Assembly (NCBI RefSeq): GCF_964212655.1
Contig: NZ_OZ156465.1
Span: forward strand, 2,046,001 to 2,110,000
DNA: 64,000 bases
Reading direction: 5' to 3'
From: Candidatus Thiodiazotropha sp. LNASS1
Lineage (GTDB): Bacteria; Pseudomonadota; Gammaproteobacteria; Chromatiales; Chromatiaceae
In this document: positions 46,799-55,166 of the stretch, one piece after another
How positions within the stretch are numbered: the stretch's first letter is position 1
How the letters are laid out: each line of letters opens with the position of its first letter
The notes under the pieces: model-generated
Seen by the model: the letters and a program-made list of their open reading frames with translations, nothing else
The model's database searches: none
What the model was told of the DNA's origin: nothing
Made by a program: the position numbers and the translations under genes

Positions 46799-48187
46799 TT
46801 ATCCCCTACGCCAAGTGGTACCTTGGGGTCCGTCTTCCAGAATGATGCCGGCAGCTTGCAGGTCGTCGCGGATACGGTCGGCTTCGGCCCAGTTTTTCTC
46901 CGCCCTGGCATCGATACGTGCCTGGATCATCGCATCGATTTTGCCGTCGGATAGGGTATCGTCCCCCGCTTGTGCACCACCCCGCAAATAGTCCTCGGGA
47001 TCGTCCTGCAGAATGCCGAGCATCCCGCCCAGTTCTCTCAGTACACCGGCCAGACTGGCGGCAGCGCTCACATCGTTATCTTTCAGGCGATTGATCTCGC
47101 GCGCCAGGTCGAACAGCACAGCCAACGCCTCGGGGGTATTGAAATCGTCATCCATGGCATCCCTGAATCGACTGACATAGCTTTCACCACCGGCAGCCGG
47201 TGCATTTGGAAGACCCCTCATTGCGGTATAGAACCGGGTCAGTGCGGCACGGGCGTTGTCCAGATGTTCGGTGTCGTAGTTGAGCGGCGAACGGTAGTGA
47301 CTGGTAAGGATGAAGTAGCGAACCTCCTCGGCCCGGTAGTGCTCGAGGATCTCTCTCACAGTGAAGAAGTTACCCAACGATTTGGACATCTTCTCATCGT
47401 TGATGCGCACGAATCCATTGTGCATCCAGTATTTGACGAAGGGATGGCCGGTCGCTCCCTCGGATTGGGCGATCTCGTTCTCATGATGCGGGAAGGTGAG
47501 ATCCGCGCCCCCGCCGTGGATATCGAAGCTGTCGCCAAGGGCCTTGGTGGACATGGCTGAACACTCGATGTGCCAGCCGGGACGTCCGCGCCCCCAGGGA
47601 GAATCCCATGCCGGCTCGTCCGGTTTTGCCCCCTTCCACAAAGCAAAATCGAGAGGATCCCGCTTGGCATCCCCCGGTTCCACCCGGGCGCCGGCGCGCA
47701 GATCCTCGACCGACTTACCGGAGAGTTTGCCGTAGTCGCTGAAACTCCGCACATCGTAGTAGACATCGCCATTATCCGCGGTATAGGCATGTCCATTCTC
47801 GATCAGGCGGGTGATCATCGCCAGGATCTCCTCCATGTGCTGGGTCGCCTTGGGCTCATCCGTGGGCCGCAGCACGTCCAATGCATCGGCATCCTGGTGC
47901 ATGGCCTGAATGAATTCCTCGGTAAGCTCGCTGAAGGGCACACCCTTCTCATTGGCCCGGTTGATGATCTTGTCGTCGATATCGGTGATATTGCGGATGT
48001 AGCTTACCTCGTAGCCACTCGCCTGCAGGTAACGATAGACCACATCGAATACCACCATCACCCGCGCATGTCCGAGATGACAGAGATCGTAGACCGTCAT
48101 ACCACACACATACATGCGAACCATACCGGCCCGTAGGGGTTGAAAGGTCTCTTTGCGGTTGCTGAGATCGTTGTAGAGCTTGAGCAT
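46799..48187 (-). CDS. cysS: Cysteinyl-tRNA synthetase
   Basis: Class I synthetase charging tRNA-Cys. The 462 residues contain [20 protein letters not shown] (zinc Cys and the HIGH-like box), [12 protein letters not shown] and [13 protein letters not shown] with zinc ligands. Also present are [20 protein letters not shown], the [10 protein letters not shown] loop, and the C-terminal anticodon-binding segment. Length and motif order are normal. It is convergent with folD and divergent from the hydrogenase operon. Confidence 0.99.
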   Translation of the reverse strand: MLKLYNDLSNRKETFQPLRAGMVRMYVCGMTVYDLCHLGHARVMVVFDVVYRYLQASGYEVSYIRNITDIDDKIINRANEKGVPFSELTEEFIQAMHQDADALDVLRPTDEPKATQHMEEILAMITRLIENGHAYTADNGDVYYDVRSFSDYGKLSGKSVEDLRAGARVEPGDAKRDPLDFALWKGAKPDEPAWDSPWGRGRPGWHIECSAMSTKALGDSFDIHGGGADLTFPHHENEIAQSEGATGHPFVKYWMHNGFVRINDEKMSKSLGNFFTVREILEHYRAEEVRYFILTSHYRSPLNYDTEHLDNARAALTRFYTAMRGLPNAPAAGGESYVSRFRDAMDDDFNTPEALAVLFDLAREINRLKDNDVSAAASLAGVLRELGGMLGILQDDPEDYLRGGAQAGDDTLSDGKIDAMIQARIDARAEKNWAEADRIRDDLQAAGIILEDGPQGTTWRRG

Positions 48188-48454
48188 AGTGGTTCACATC
48201 AACAGGGGAGTAAGTGCCGCGCATCTTAACGAAAAGCGGCGTTTTCCTCAAAGCTCGACAGCCGGCCCCATCCAATCTCCGGAAGCTAAAAAATCGTCAA
48301 CAAATCCACAGTGAAATACTCTGACAATAACCCTGAAAAGTGTAAACCTTCTTTCCAGTAGGGAATTAATCATGCAATGACCGCTACCACATATAAACGG
48401 ATATTCAATCAACCGAATTCACTAAGCCAATGAAAATAAGCAATAAAGAAATTC
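48188..48454. other. Upstream region of hydrogenase operon and cysS
   Basis: No reading frame of note. Likely contains the cysS promoter on the minus strand and activator sites for the sigma-54 promoter on the plus strand; I could not define either exactly. Confidence 0.4.
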
Positions 48455-48470
48455 CGGCGCATATATTGCA
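48455..48470 (+). promoter_or_regulatory. Sigma-54 (RpoN) promoter of the hydrogenase operon
   Basis: CGGCGCATATATTGCA places GG and GC exactly ten bases apart and matches TGGCAC-N5-TTGCA with few changes. It is 70 bases upstream of the hybO ATG. RpoN control with an NtrC-type activator is known for several uptake hydrogenases. Confidence 0.65.
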
Positions 48471-48540
48471 GGTTATGTGGCCTTGTCTCTAGCAGACTGC
48501 AGCACCCTCATCGCCTCATTAGATAACCGGAGACTGACAG

Positions 48541-49662
48541 ATGGCAGCGCACGATTTCGATTTTTCAGCAGTGGAGAAACGCTTGGGCGTATCACGCAGG
48601 ACCTTTCTCAAGTTCTGTACCGGTGTAGCGGCATCTCTCGGCCTATCATCCAATGCCGCCATGGCCATGGCGCAGGCGGTAGCCGATCCGAAAAAACGCC
48701 CGCCTGTCATCTGGCTGCATGGGCAAGAGTGCACGGGACCCAGCGAGGCCCTGTTGCGTTCCGAACAACCCTCTCTGGAACACCTCATCCTCGACCTGAT
48801 CTCCCTCGACTATCACCAGACCCTGGACACCGGTGCCGGACATCAGGTGGAGGAGATCAAGAAAAAGGTCATGCAGGAGAACAAGGGTCAATACCTGCTG
48901 GTGGTGGAAGGCGCCATCCCTCTCGCCAGCGACGGCATCTTCTGCAAGATCGGCGGCGAGACCATGGTCGACATCACCCGGGAAGCGGCTGAGCACGCCG
49001 CTGCCATCGTCGCATTCGGCTCCTGTGCCAGCTGGGGTGGCGTCCAGTCGGCAGAACCCAATCCCACCGGCGCGGTGGGTGCGCCGCAATTTCTGTCCGG
49101 CAAAACAGTGGTGACCATCCCTGGTTGCCCACCCAATCCGGCCAACTTTATCGGTACGGTACTCTACTTCGTGACCTACGGTAAGCTGCCACCCATCGAT
49201 GAGAAGGGTCGTCCGAAGTGGGCCTACGGTCGCTTGATCCATGAAAATTGCTATCGCCGGCCCCACTTCGATGCCGGCCGCTTCGCCGAGGAGTTCGGTG
49301 ACGAGGGACATCGTAAGGGCTGGTGCCTCTACAAACTCGGCTGCAAGGGCCCCGAGACCTACAACAACTGCCCGAGCCTGGAATTCAATAATGTGGGCGG
49401 CGGTGTCTGGCCCATCGGCGTCGGCCACCCCTGTTTCGGCTGTTCCGAAGGGGGCGTCGGTTTCAGCAAACCCCTGTTCAGCCTGGCCGACGTGAAGACC
49501 CACACCCCACCCAACATGTTCCCCAACATCGAGGACCGCGAAGGCAACGCCGGCTTCTCCACCGGTGCGGCGGCCATCGCCGGTGCCGCTGTCGGCCTGG
49601 CGGTCGGCGCCACCGCCATGGCATCAAAGAAGCTGGACGGCAAAGAGCAGGACGGGGAGTAA
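48541..49662 (+). CDS. hybO: [NiFe] hydrogenase small subunit, HybO-like, altered proximal-cluster motif
   Basis: Iron-sulphur subunit that conducts electrons from the NiFe site. The 373 residues begin with a Tat signal (VSRRTFLKFCTG, mature from about 45) and end with a membrane helix (about 342-365, FSTGAAAIAGAAVGLAVGAT). Fe-S ligands: FGSCASWGG and IPGCPPNP (proximal), IHENCYRRPHFD with GWCLYKLGCKG (distal), and NNCPSLEF with GHPCFGC (medial). The usual proximal ECTGCSE motif reads ECTGPSE: Cys64 is kept but Pro67 (codon CCC at 48739) replaces the second ligand. GGAG precedes the ATG by eight bases. The closest family by overall pattern is the E. coli hydrogenase-2 type. Confidence 0.95.
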   Translation: MAAHDFDFSAVEKRLGVSRRTFLKFCTGVAASLGLSSNAAMAMAQAVADPKKRPPVIWLHGQECTGPSEALLRSEQPSLEHLILDLISLDYHQTLDTGAGHQVEEIKKKVMQENKGQYLLVVEGAIPLASDGIFCKIGGETMVDITREAAEHAAAIVAFGSCASWGGVQSAEPNPTGAVGAPQFLSGKTVVTIPGCPPNPANFIGTVLYFVTYGKLPPIDEKGRPKWAYGRLIHENCYRRPHFDAGRFAEEFGDEGHRKGWCLYKLGCKGPETYNNCPSLEFNNVGGGVWPIGVGHPCFGCSEGGVGFSKPLFSLADVKTHTPPNMFPNIEDREGNAGFSTGAAAIAGAAVGLAVGATAMASKKLDGKEQDGE

Positions 49663-49671
49663 GGGGGTAAC

Positions 49672-50643
49672 ATGAAACGCAGAGACTTTCTCAAGGCCTC
49701 CCTTGGCGGCGGCGCAGCCCTTTTGGGCGCCGGCAACGCCGAGGCCCGAGGCAACCTGGAGCCGACGGAAGAGGCCATCGGCATGCTCTACGACTCGACG
49801 CTGTGCATCGGCTGCAAGGCCTGTGTCAGCAAGTGCAAGGAGGTCAACGGCATGCCTCCGACCCCGCTGGGCGATGAGACCGCCTGGGACTCAGCCTACG
49901 ACCTGTCTGCTCAAACCCTCAATGTGATCAAGGTCTACAGCGACGGCGAGGGTGAACTGAAGGATGCGGTGGAAAACGGCTACGCCTTCGAAAAACGCAG
50001 CTGTATGCACTGTGTCGATCCGGGTTGTGTCTCGGTCTGCCCGGTGACCGCCATGCGGCGCCATCCGAAGACCGGCATCGTCACTCACCATCCCGATGCC
50101 TGCATCGGTTGCCGTACCTGCATGGTGGGCTGTCCCTATAACGTGCCCCAGTTCGACTACGACAATCCCTTCGGTGAGATCCACAAGTGTCAGATGTGCA
50201 ATCAGGCCGGGGTCGAGCGCATCGACAAGGGTCAGATGACCGGCTGTGCCGAGGCCTGCCCCACCGGGGCCACCCTGTTCGGTTCGCGTAAGGCTTTGCT
50301 GGAAGAAGCCAAGCGTCGTATGACTTTGAAACCCGGCGAGATCTACAACTATCCTCGCGGTGATGTGCGCAGTCCCGACAGCCATCACGAAAAGGCGGTG
50401 CCCGAGTACCGGCAGCATGTCTGGGGCGAAAAGGAGGCGGGCGGCACCAACGTCCTGCACATCTCCTCCATCCCCTTCGACAAACTCGGAATGCCGCCGC
50501 TGCAGGAACGCTCCTACGCCTCCATCTCGGAGACGGTACAGCACACCCTCTACAGCTATATGGCTCTGCCCGCCATCGCCCTGGCAGGGCTCACCTATGT
50601 GGTGCGCCGTAACACCGAAGACGAGGAAGGAGACGACTCATGA
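49672..50643 (+). CDS. hybA: Hydrogenase-2 type ferredoxin subunit HybA
   Basis: Periplasmic four-cluster ferredoxin that passes electrons from HybO to the membrane subunit HybB. The 323 residues have a Tat signal (MKRRDFLKASLGGGAALLGA). Four cysteine groups follow: CIGCKACVSKC, CMHCVDPGCVSVCP, CIGCRTCMVGCP and CQMC with CAEACPTGA. A C-terminal anchor lies at about 295-312 (YMALPAIALAGLTYVV). The gene starts nine bases after hybO and overlaps hybB as ATGA, so all three are one operon. Confidence 0.95.
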   Translation: MKRRDFLKASLGGGAALLGAGNAEARGNLEPTEEAIGMLYDSTLCIGCKACVSKCKEVNGMPPTPLGDETAWDSAYDLSAQTLNVIKVYSDGEGELKDAVENGYAFEKRSCMHCVDPGCVSVCPVTAMRRHPKTGIVTHHPDACIGCRTCMVGCPYNVPQFDYDNPFGEIHKCQMCNQAGVERIDKGQMTGCAEACPTGATLFGSRKALLEEAKRRMTLKPGEIYNYPRGDVRSPDSHHEKAVPEYRQHVWGEKEAGGTNVLHISSIPFDKLGMPPLQERSYASISETVQHTLYSYMALPAIALAGLTYVVRRNTEDEEGDDS

Positions 50644-51785
50644 GTGCATACCAACCCCTCAAACGGCCGGTCGTCACCCTGCCATTCATCATTCTCGGTA
50701 TAGTGGCCCTGATCGGTAGTTACTATCTAGCCCTGCGCTTCATTCACGGCATGGGGTTTGTCACCAATCTCAACGGCGGCTATGCCTGGGGCGTGTGGGT
50801 CGTCTATGACGTGGTAGTGGGCACCGCCCTGGCCTGCGGCGGCTACGCCCTTGCCATCACCGTCTATATCATGAACAAGGGCAAGTACCATCCGCTGATG
50901 CGTCCCGCCCTGCTGGCCAGCCTGCTCGGCTACGGCCTGGGCGGCATCGGCGCCATGATCGACATGGGCCGCTATTGGCAGTTCTACAACATCTTCACCC
51001 CCTGGCACATGAACTTCAATTCGGTGATGCTGGAGGTCGGCCTCTGTGTCGCCACCTACATCCTGGTGCTCTGCATCGAGTTTGCCCCCACCCTGCTGGA
51101 GAGGTTCGGCGCCAAGGGACTGATCAAGACGTTGAACAAGGTGCTCTTCATCTTCATTGCCCTCGGCGTGCTGCTGCCGACCATGCACCAGTCCTCCCTC
51201 GGCTCCATGCTGATCGCCATGGGCTACAAGGTGCATCCCCTCTGGCAATCGCTGCATCTGCAGCCCCTGCTGGCCATCCTTACCGCTCTGACCATGGGCT
51301 TCGCGGTGGTGGTCTTCGAGGCCTCCTTCAGCAGCGTCGGCTTCCGGCGTCCCTCCGAAACACCCCTGCTGGCGGGTCTGGGCAAGGGGATTGTCGGTCT
51401 GATCGCAGTCTACCTTGCGTTCCGCTTCGGCGAGATCCTATTGAACGGCAAGCTGGGGCTTATCTTCGCCGGTGACCTGGGCAGCCTGATGTTCCTGCTT
51501 GAGACGGCCCTGTTCGTCTTTCCGCTGGTGGTGTTGAGTTCGGCCAGATACCGGGGACACGGCCCGCTGCTGCTCTGGGCCTCGGTCTCCATGCTATTCG
51601 CCGGCTCGCTCTACCGATTCAACGCTTTTCTCATCACCTACGATCCGGGTCCGGGCTACAGCTACTTCCCCTCTGTCCCGGAGATCATGGTCACCGCCGG
51701 CATGGTGGCCCTGGAGATCATGGTCTTTCTGTTCGTGGTGAAGAAGTTCCCCGTGCTACACAACGCAGACTCTGCAAGATCCTGA
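50640..51785 (+). CDS. hybB: Hydrogenase-2 membrane subunit HybB (NrfD family)
   Basis: Integral membrane protein of 381 residues with about ten helices, which links hydrogen oxidation to quinone. The NrfD-like segments include YAWGVWVVYDVVVGTALACG near residues 43-63 and IGAMIDMGRYWQFYNIFTPW around 105-124. FGEILLNGKLGLIF and PGPGYSYFPSVPEIMVTAG follow. No haem ligands are expected. In E. coli this subunit lets hydrogenase-2 work in either direction using the proton-motive force. Confidence 0.95.
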   Translation: MSAYQPLKRPVVTLPFIILGIVALIGSYYLALRFIHGMGFVTNLNGGYAWGVWVVYDVVVGTALACGGYALAITVYIMNKGKYHPLMRPALLASLLGYGLGGIGAMIDMGRYWQFYNIFTPWHMNFNSVMLEVGLCVATYILVLCIEFAPTLLERFGAKGLIKTLNKVLFIFIALGVLLPTMHQSSLGSMLIAMGYKVHPLWQSLHLQPLLAILTALTMGFAVVVFEASFSSVGFRRPSETPLLAGLGKGIVGLIAVYLAFRFGEILLNGKLGLIFAGDLGSLMFLLETALFVFPLVVLSSARYRGHGPLLLWASVSMLFAGSLYRFNAFLITYDPGPGYSYFPSVPEIMVTAGMVALEIMVFLFVVKKFPVLHNADSARS

Positions 51786-51797
51786 GGAGATTACATC

Positions 51798-53501
51798 GTG
51801 ACAACACGTATAACTGTCGACCCGATAACTCGCATCGAAGGCCACCTGCGCATCGATGTGGAGGTGGATGACGGCAAGGTCAGCAAGGCCTGGTCGTCCG
51901 GTCAGATGTGGCGCGGCATCGAAAAAATCCTGGTTGGCCGAGATCCCCGTGAGGCCTGGACCTACACCCAGCGCTTCTGCGGCGTCTGCACCACGGTTCA
52001 CGCCATCACCTCGGTACGTGCGGTGGAGAACGCCCTCGACCTGGAGGTGCCGGTCAACGCCCAGCTGGTCCGCAACATCATCCAGACCGCCCATGCGGTA
52101 CAGGACCACATCGTCCACTTCTACCACCTCTCTGCGGTGGACTGGGTGGACGTGGTCTCGGCGCTGGATGCCGACCCGGTGGCCACCGCCAAACTGGCGG
52201 AGAGTCTGTCGGACTGGCCTCTCAACGGCCCCCATGAGATGAAGGCGGTACAGGAGCGGCTCAAGACCTTCGTCGGCAGCGGCCAGCTCGGTCCCTTCGC
52301 CAGTGGCTACTGGGGCCATCCGGCCATGAAGCTGCCCCCCGAGGTCAACCTGATGGCGGTTGCCCACTACCTGCAGGCGCTGGATGTGCAGAACTACGCC
52401 AACAAGGTCGTCGCCATCCTCGGCGGCAAGAGTCCACATATCCAGAATGTGGCGGTGGGCGGGGTCAGTAACTCCATCGGTCACGACGCTCCCTCGGTAC
52501 TCAACATCGAGCGCCTGATGCTGATCAAGGGTTTCATCGACAAGCTGGACCACTTTGTCAAATCGACCTATCTGGTCGACGTGCCCGCAGTGGGCGCCTT
52601 CTATCTCGACTGGGCCGGCATCGGCGGCGGTGTCAACAACTACCTGACAGTGCCTGACTGTCCCCAGGACGCCAAGGGCACGGTCTTTGACCTGCCCGGC
52701 GGTTACATCGAGAACGGCGACATCAACAGCCTGAAGCCGATCACCACCTTCGGCGATGCTTACTTCCGTGACGGTGTGGCGGAGAGTTCAAAACATGCCT
52801 GGTACCAGGGTGGCGACGCACTCCACCCTTGGGTGGGCGAAACCGAACCCGAGTACACCGACTTCCAGGACGAAGGTAAATACTCCTGGGTCAAGGCCCC
52901 CACCTTCTACGGCAAGCGGGCCGAGGTAGGTCCCCTGGCAGACGTGTTGGTGGGTGTGGCCAGCGGCCACGCAGGCTACAACCAGTACCTCAATCAGGCG
53001 CTGGACATCCTGAAAACGGTCTCCCAGAACCCGGATATACCGCTCTCCGCGGTCAACTCCACCATCGGCCGCCATGCCGCCAGAGCGGTACGCTGCGCGG
53101 TGATGATGGATACCTTGAAGTCACAGTGGCAGAAGCTGGTGGACAACATCGGCACCGGTGACCTGGACACCTTCAACGCCCCGGTCTTCCCCAAGGGTGA
53201 GATCAAAGGCGTCGGCTTCCACCAGGCGCCCCGCGGCACCCTCTCCCACTGGGTGGTGATCGAGGATGGCAAGATCAAGAACTACCAGGCGGTGGTGCCC
53301 AGTACCTGGAATGCCGGGCCCCGCGACGCAGATGGCGAGATCGGTCCCTACGAGTCCTCTCTGATGGACAATCCGGTGGCCGATCCGGAGAAGCCCCTGG
53401 AGGTATTGCGCACCGTCCACTCCTTCGATCCCTGCATCGCCTGCGCCATTCACATGGTCGACACCGAGCAGCAGGAGATCGTGCGGGTCAAGGCGCTGTA
53501 A
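51798..53501 (+). CDS. hybC: [NiFe] hydrogenase large subunit HybC
   Basis: Catalytic subunit carrying the NiFe(CN)2CO centre. The 567 residues start at a GTG with GGAG eight bases upstream. L1 motif RFCGVCTTVH near residue 58 and L2 motif FDPCIACAIHMVD near 543 supply the four Cys ligands. The tail after His (MVDTEQQEIVRVKAL, 15 residues) is the peptide removed by the HybD protease. It has no signal of its own and must travel with HybO through Tat. Internal RIEGHL near the N-terminus is also conserved. Confidence 0.98.
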   Translation: MTTRITVDPITRIEGHLRIDVEVDDGKVSKAWSSGQMWRGIEKILVGRDPREAWTYTQRFCGVCTTVHAITSVRAVENALDLEVPVNAQLVRNIIQTAHAVQDHIVHFYHLSAVDWVDVVSALDADPVATAKLAESLSDWPLNGPHEMKAVQERLKTFVGSGQLGPFASGYWGHPAMKLPPEVNLMAVAHYLQALDVQNYANKVVAILGGKSPHIQNVAVGGVSNSIGHDAPSVLNIERLMLIKGFIDKLDHFVKSTYLVDVPAVGAFYLDWAGIGGGVNNYLTVPDCPQDAKGTVFDLPGGYIENGDINSLKPITTFGDAYFRDGVAESSKHAWYQGGDALHPWVGETEPEYTDFQDEGKYSWVKAPTFYGKRAEVGPLADVLVGVASGHAGYNQYLNQALDILKTVSQNPDIPLSAVNSTIGRHAARAVRCAVMMDTLKSQWQKLVDNIGTGDLDTFNAPVFPKGEIKGVGFHQAPRGTLSHWVVIEDGKIKNYQAVVPSTWNAGPRDADGEIGPYESSLMDNPVADPEKPLEVLRTVHSFDPCIACAIHMVDTEQQEIVRVKAL

Positions 53502-53526
53502 GCATTTCAATGGGAGCGTTTGCGCT

Positions 53527-54081
53527 ATGAGAAACAGTGTAAAGACCCTTGTGATCGGTATGGGCAATGTGCTGATGCAGGATGAAGGCATTGGTGTCCG
53601 CGCCGTTGAGGAGCTGGTGAACCGTTATCATATTCCCAATGGCGTCGAGGTCGTCGATGGCGGCACCACAGGCATGGAATTGTTCGAACCGATGCGTCGG
53701 GCGGACAACCTGATCATCGCCGATGCAGTGAATACCGGGGCACCCTATGGCAGCCTGGTACGCATAGCCAACGATGAGATTCCCGCCTTTTTTCAGACCA
53801 AGCTTTCCAACCATCAGCTCGGTGTCTCCGATCTGCTGGCCCTGCTTTCCCTCAAGGGCGAAACGCCGCAGCAGGTCACCATCATCGGTATGGTGCCGCA
53901 TTCCCTGGAGAACCGGCTCGGGTTGACTCCGGAGGCAACAGCAGGCCTGGAGGCCATGGTGCAGATGCTTGTGGACGAGCTGGCCTCGCTGGGCATCGAG
54001 CTCGAATCCCGATCCCAGGCGCGCAGCGGGCACTGGAAACGTGAGGCTGAGTTCGAGGCTTCGGCGGGTCTAATCAGCTAA
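53527..54081 (+). CDS. hybD: Hydrogenase maturation endopeptidase HybD
   Basis: Trims the C-terminal peptide of HybC after nickel insertion. The 184-residue protein has VIGMGNVLMQDEGIGVRAVE with the nickel-sensing Glu, VDGGTTGMEL with the Asp, and NHQLGVSDLL with the His, the three metal ligands of the HybD/HyaD family. A GGGAG site precedes the ATG. The C-terminal about 25 residues are longer and more polar than in E. coli HybD. Confidence 0.95.
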   Translation: MRNSVKTLVIGMGNVLMQDEGIGVRAVEELVNRYHIPNGVEVVDGGTTGMELFEPMRRADNLIIADAVNTGAPYGSLVRIANDEIPAFFQTKLSNHQLGVSDLLALLSLKGETPQQVTIIGMVPHSLENRLGLTPEATAGLEAMVQMLVDELASLGIELESRSQARSGHWKREAEFEASAGLIS

Positions 54082-54088
54082 GTTTTTG

Positions 54089-54217
54089 GTCCGCAAATGA
54101 ACGCGAATAAACGCAAATGTTTCATATGCAGAGTGCGGTTTGTTACAAGGTAAATGGGAGGGCAGAACCCCAGCCCACACTCTAAATATTTGCGTTAATT
54201 AGCGTTCATTTGCGGAC
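54089..54217. mobile_element. MITE-like element with 30-bp inverted ends
   Basis: The arms 54089-54118 and 54188-54217 are reverse complements with about two mismatches; the left begins GTCCGCAAATGAACGC and the right ends GCGTTCATTTGCGGAC. The 69-base centre has no frame. It sits between hybD and the hypC-like gene, inside the operon, and could fold in the mRNA. No transposase or clear target duplication is visible. Confidence 0.6.
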
Positions 54218-54243
54218 TTATTCAAGTTAAAGAGGAAACTTTT

Positions 54244-54516
54244 ATGTGCGTAGGCATCCCGGCACAGGTGATCGAGGCAGGCGATTTTATCGCCCGCTGC
54301 CGCACCCGTAACGGCGAGGAGCAGATCAACATGATGTTGACCGGTCCGCAGCCGGCCGGCACCTGGCTGCTGACCTTTCTCGGCTCCGCGCGAGAGGTTA
54401 TCGATGAAGAGGATGCACGCAACATCGACAAGGCACTGGACGGACTCAGCGCCATCATGACTGATGACGCCGAGATCGACGTCGACCACTATTTTCCCGG
54501 ACTGGCAGAATCCTGA
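54244..54516 (+). CDS. HypC/HybG-family hydrogenase chaperone
   Basis: A 90-residue protein starting MCVGIPAQVIEAGD. The N-terminal Cys2 and GIP are the signature of HypC, HybG and HupF, which carry the Fe(CN)2CO group with HypD and hand it to the large subunit. AGAGGAAAC precedes the ATG. Its place within the operon suggests a HybC-dedicated version, i.e. HybG or HupF; paralogues cannot be separated by eye. Other hyp genes are absent from this window and must lie elsewhere. Confidence 0.88.
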   Translation: MCVGIPAQVIEAGDFIARCRTRNGEEQINMMLTGPQPAGTWLLTFLGSAREVIDEEDARNIDKALDGLSAIMTDDAEIDVDHYFPGLAES

Positions 54517-54544
54517 CAGCCGACGATTCATCGGGGTGAACACC

Positions 54545-55132
54545 ATGCATGATCTACAACAGCTGACCTGCCTGATTGAAGAGACCTTTACCCGTATTCA
54601 GGAGGAGCAGATGCAGGGCATTCCCCTGCTCAATCCCATGCTGCAAGTCGCGACGGTTGGTTTTCAGCACTATCAGGACCGCAGCATCGGCATCGTCATC
54701 ACCCCCTGGATGATGAATTTGATTATGTTTCCAGCCGAAAACGAGGATTGGAGCGAGATGGAACTGGGCCACAAACAGCCCCACCGCCTCCCTGCCAATC
54801 AGTATAAATTCATGGTCAATGAGATTGACGGTATAGGTCGCTGCCAGACCCACTCGCTCTATTCACCGATGCACGAGTTCGTCAATCAGCAGCATGCAGA
54901 GGCAGCCGCCAGAAGTTTCATGCAAACTTTGATGGTCGAGGTCGAAGAGCCTGATGAAGATCCCTATGACGAGGAGCTGCTTGGGCGAATTCTACGTGGA
55001 GAAGAGGAGGTCGAGATCGACGTAGACGGTTATGCCATCGCTGAACAGGTTTCGGAGACAGCTGAAGAGAGTCGGGAGTCGGCGATTTCCCGTCGAGAGC
55101 TACTGCGCGGTATCACGCATCGGGAGACCTAA
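54545..55132 (+). CDS. hybE: Hydrogenase assembly chaperone HybE
   Basis: The 195-residue protein from the ATG at 54545 matches the HybE/HupJ family: VGFQHYQDRSIGIVITPWMM, NLIMFPAENEDW, LPANQYKFMVNE and the end SRRELLRG. HybE binds the Tat signal of the small subunit and coordinates assembly before export. The acidic C-terminus (about 150-180) is extended. A longer frame upstream would overlap the hypC-like gene without support. Confidence 0.92.
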   Translation: MHDLQQLTCLIEETFTRIQEEQMQGIPLLNPMLQVATVGFQHYQDRSIGIVITPWMMNLIMFPAENEDWSEMELGHKQPHRLPANQYKFMVNEIDGIGRCQTHSLYSPMHEFVNQQHAEAAARSFMQTLMVEVEEPDEDPYDEELLGRILRGEEEVEIDVDGYAIAEQVSETAEESRESAISRRELLRGITHRET

Positions 55133-55148
55133 CCCGGCTTTCGCCGGG
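55133..55148 (+). terminator. Hairpin after hybE
   Basis: CCCGGC-TTTC-GCCGGG starts right after the TAA stop. No U-tract follows, so it is likely an mRNA-stabilising or Rho-assisted end of the hydrogenase operon. Confidence 0.5.
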
Positions 55149-55166
55149 CGGTCCCGATACTACCCA

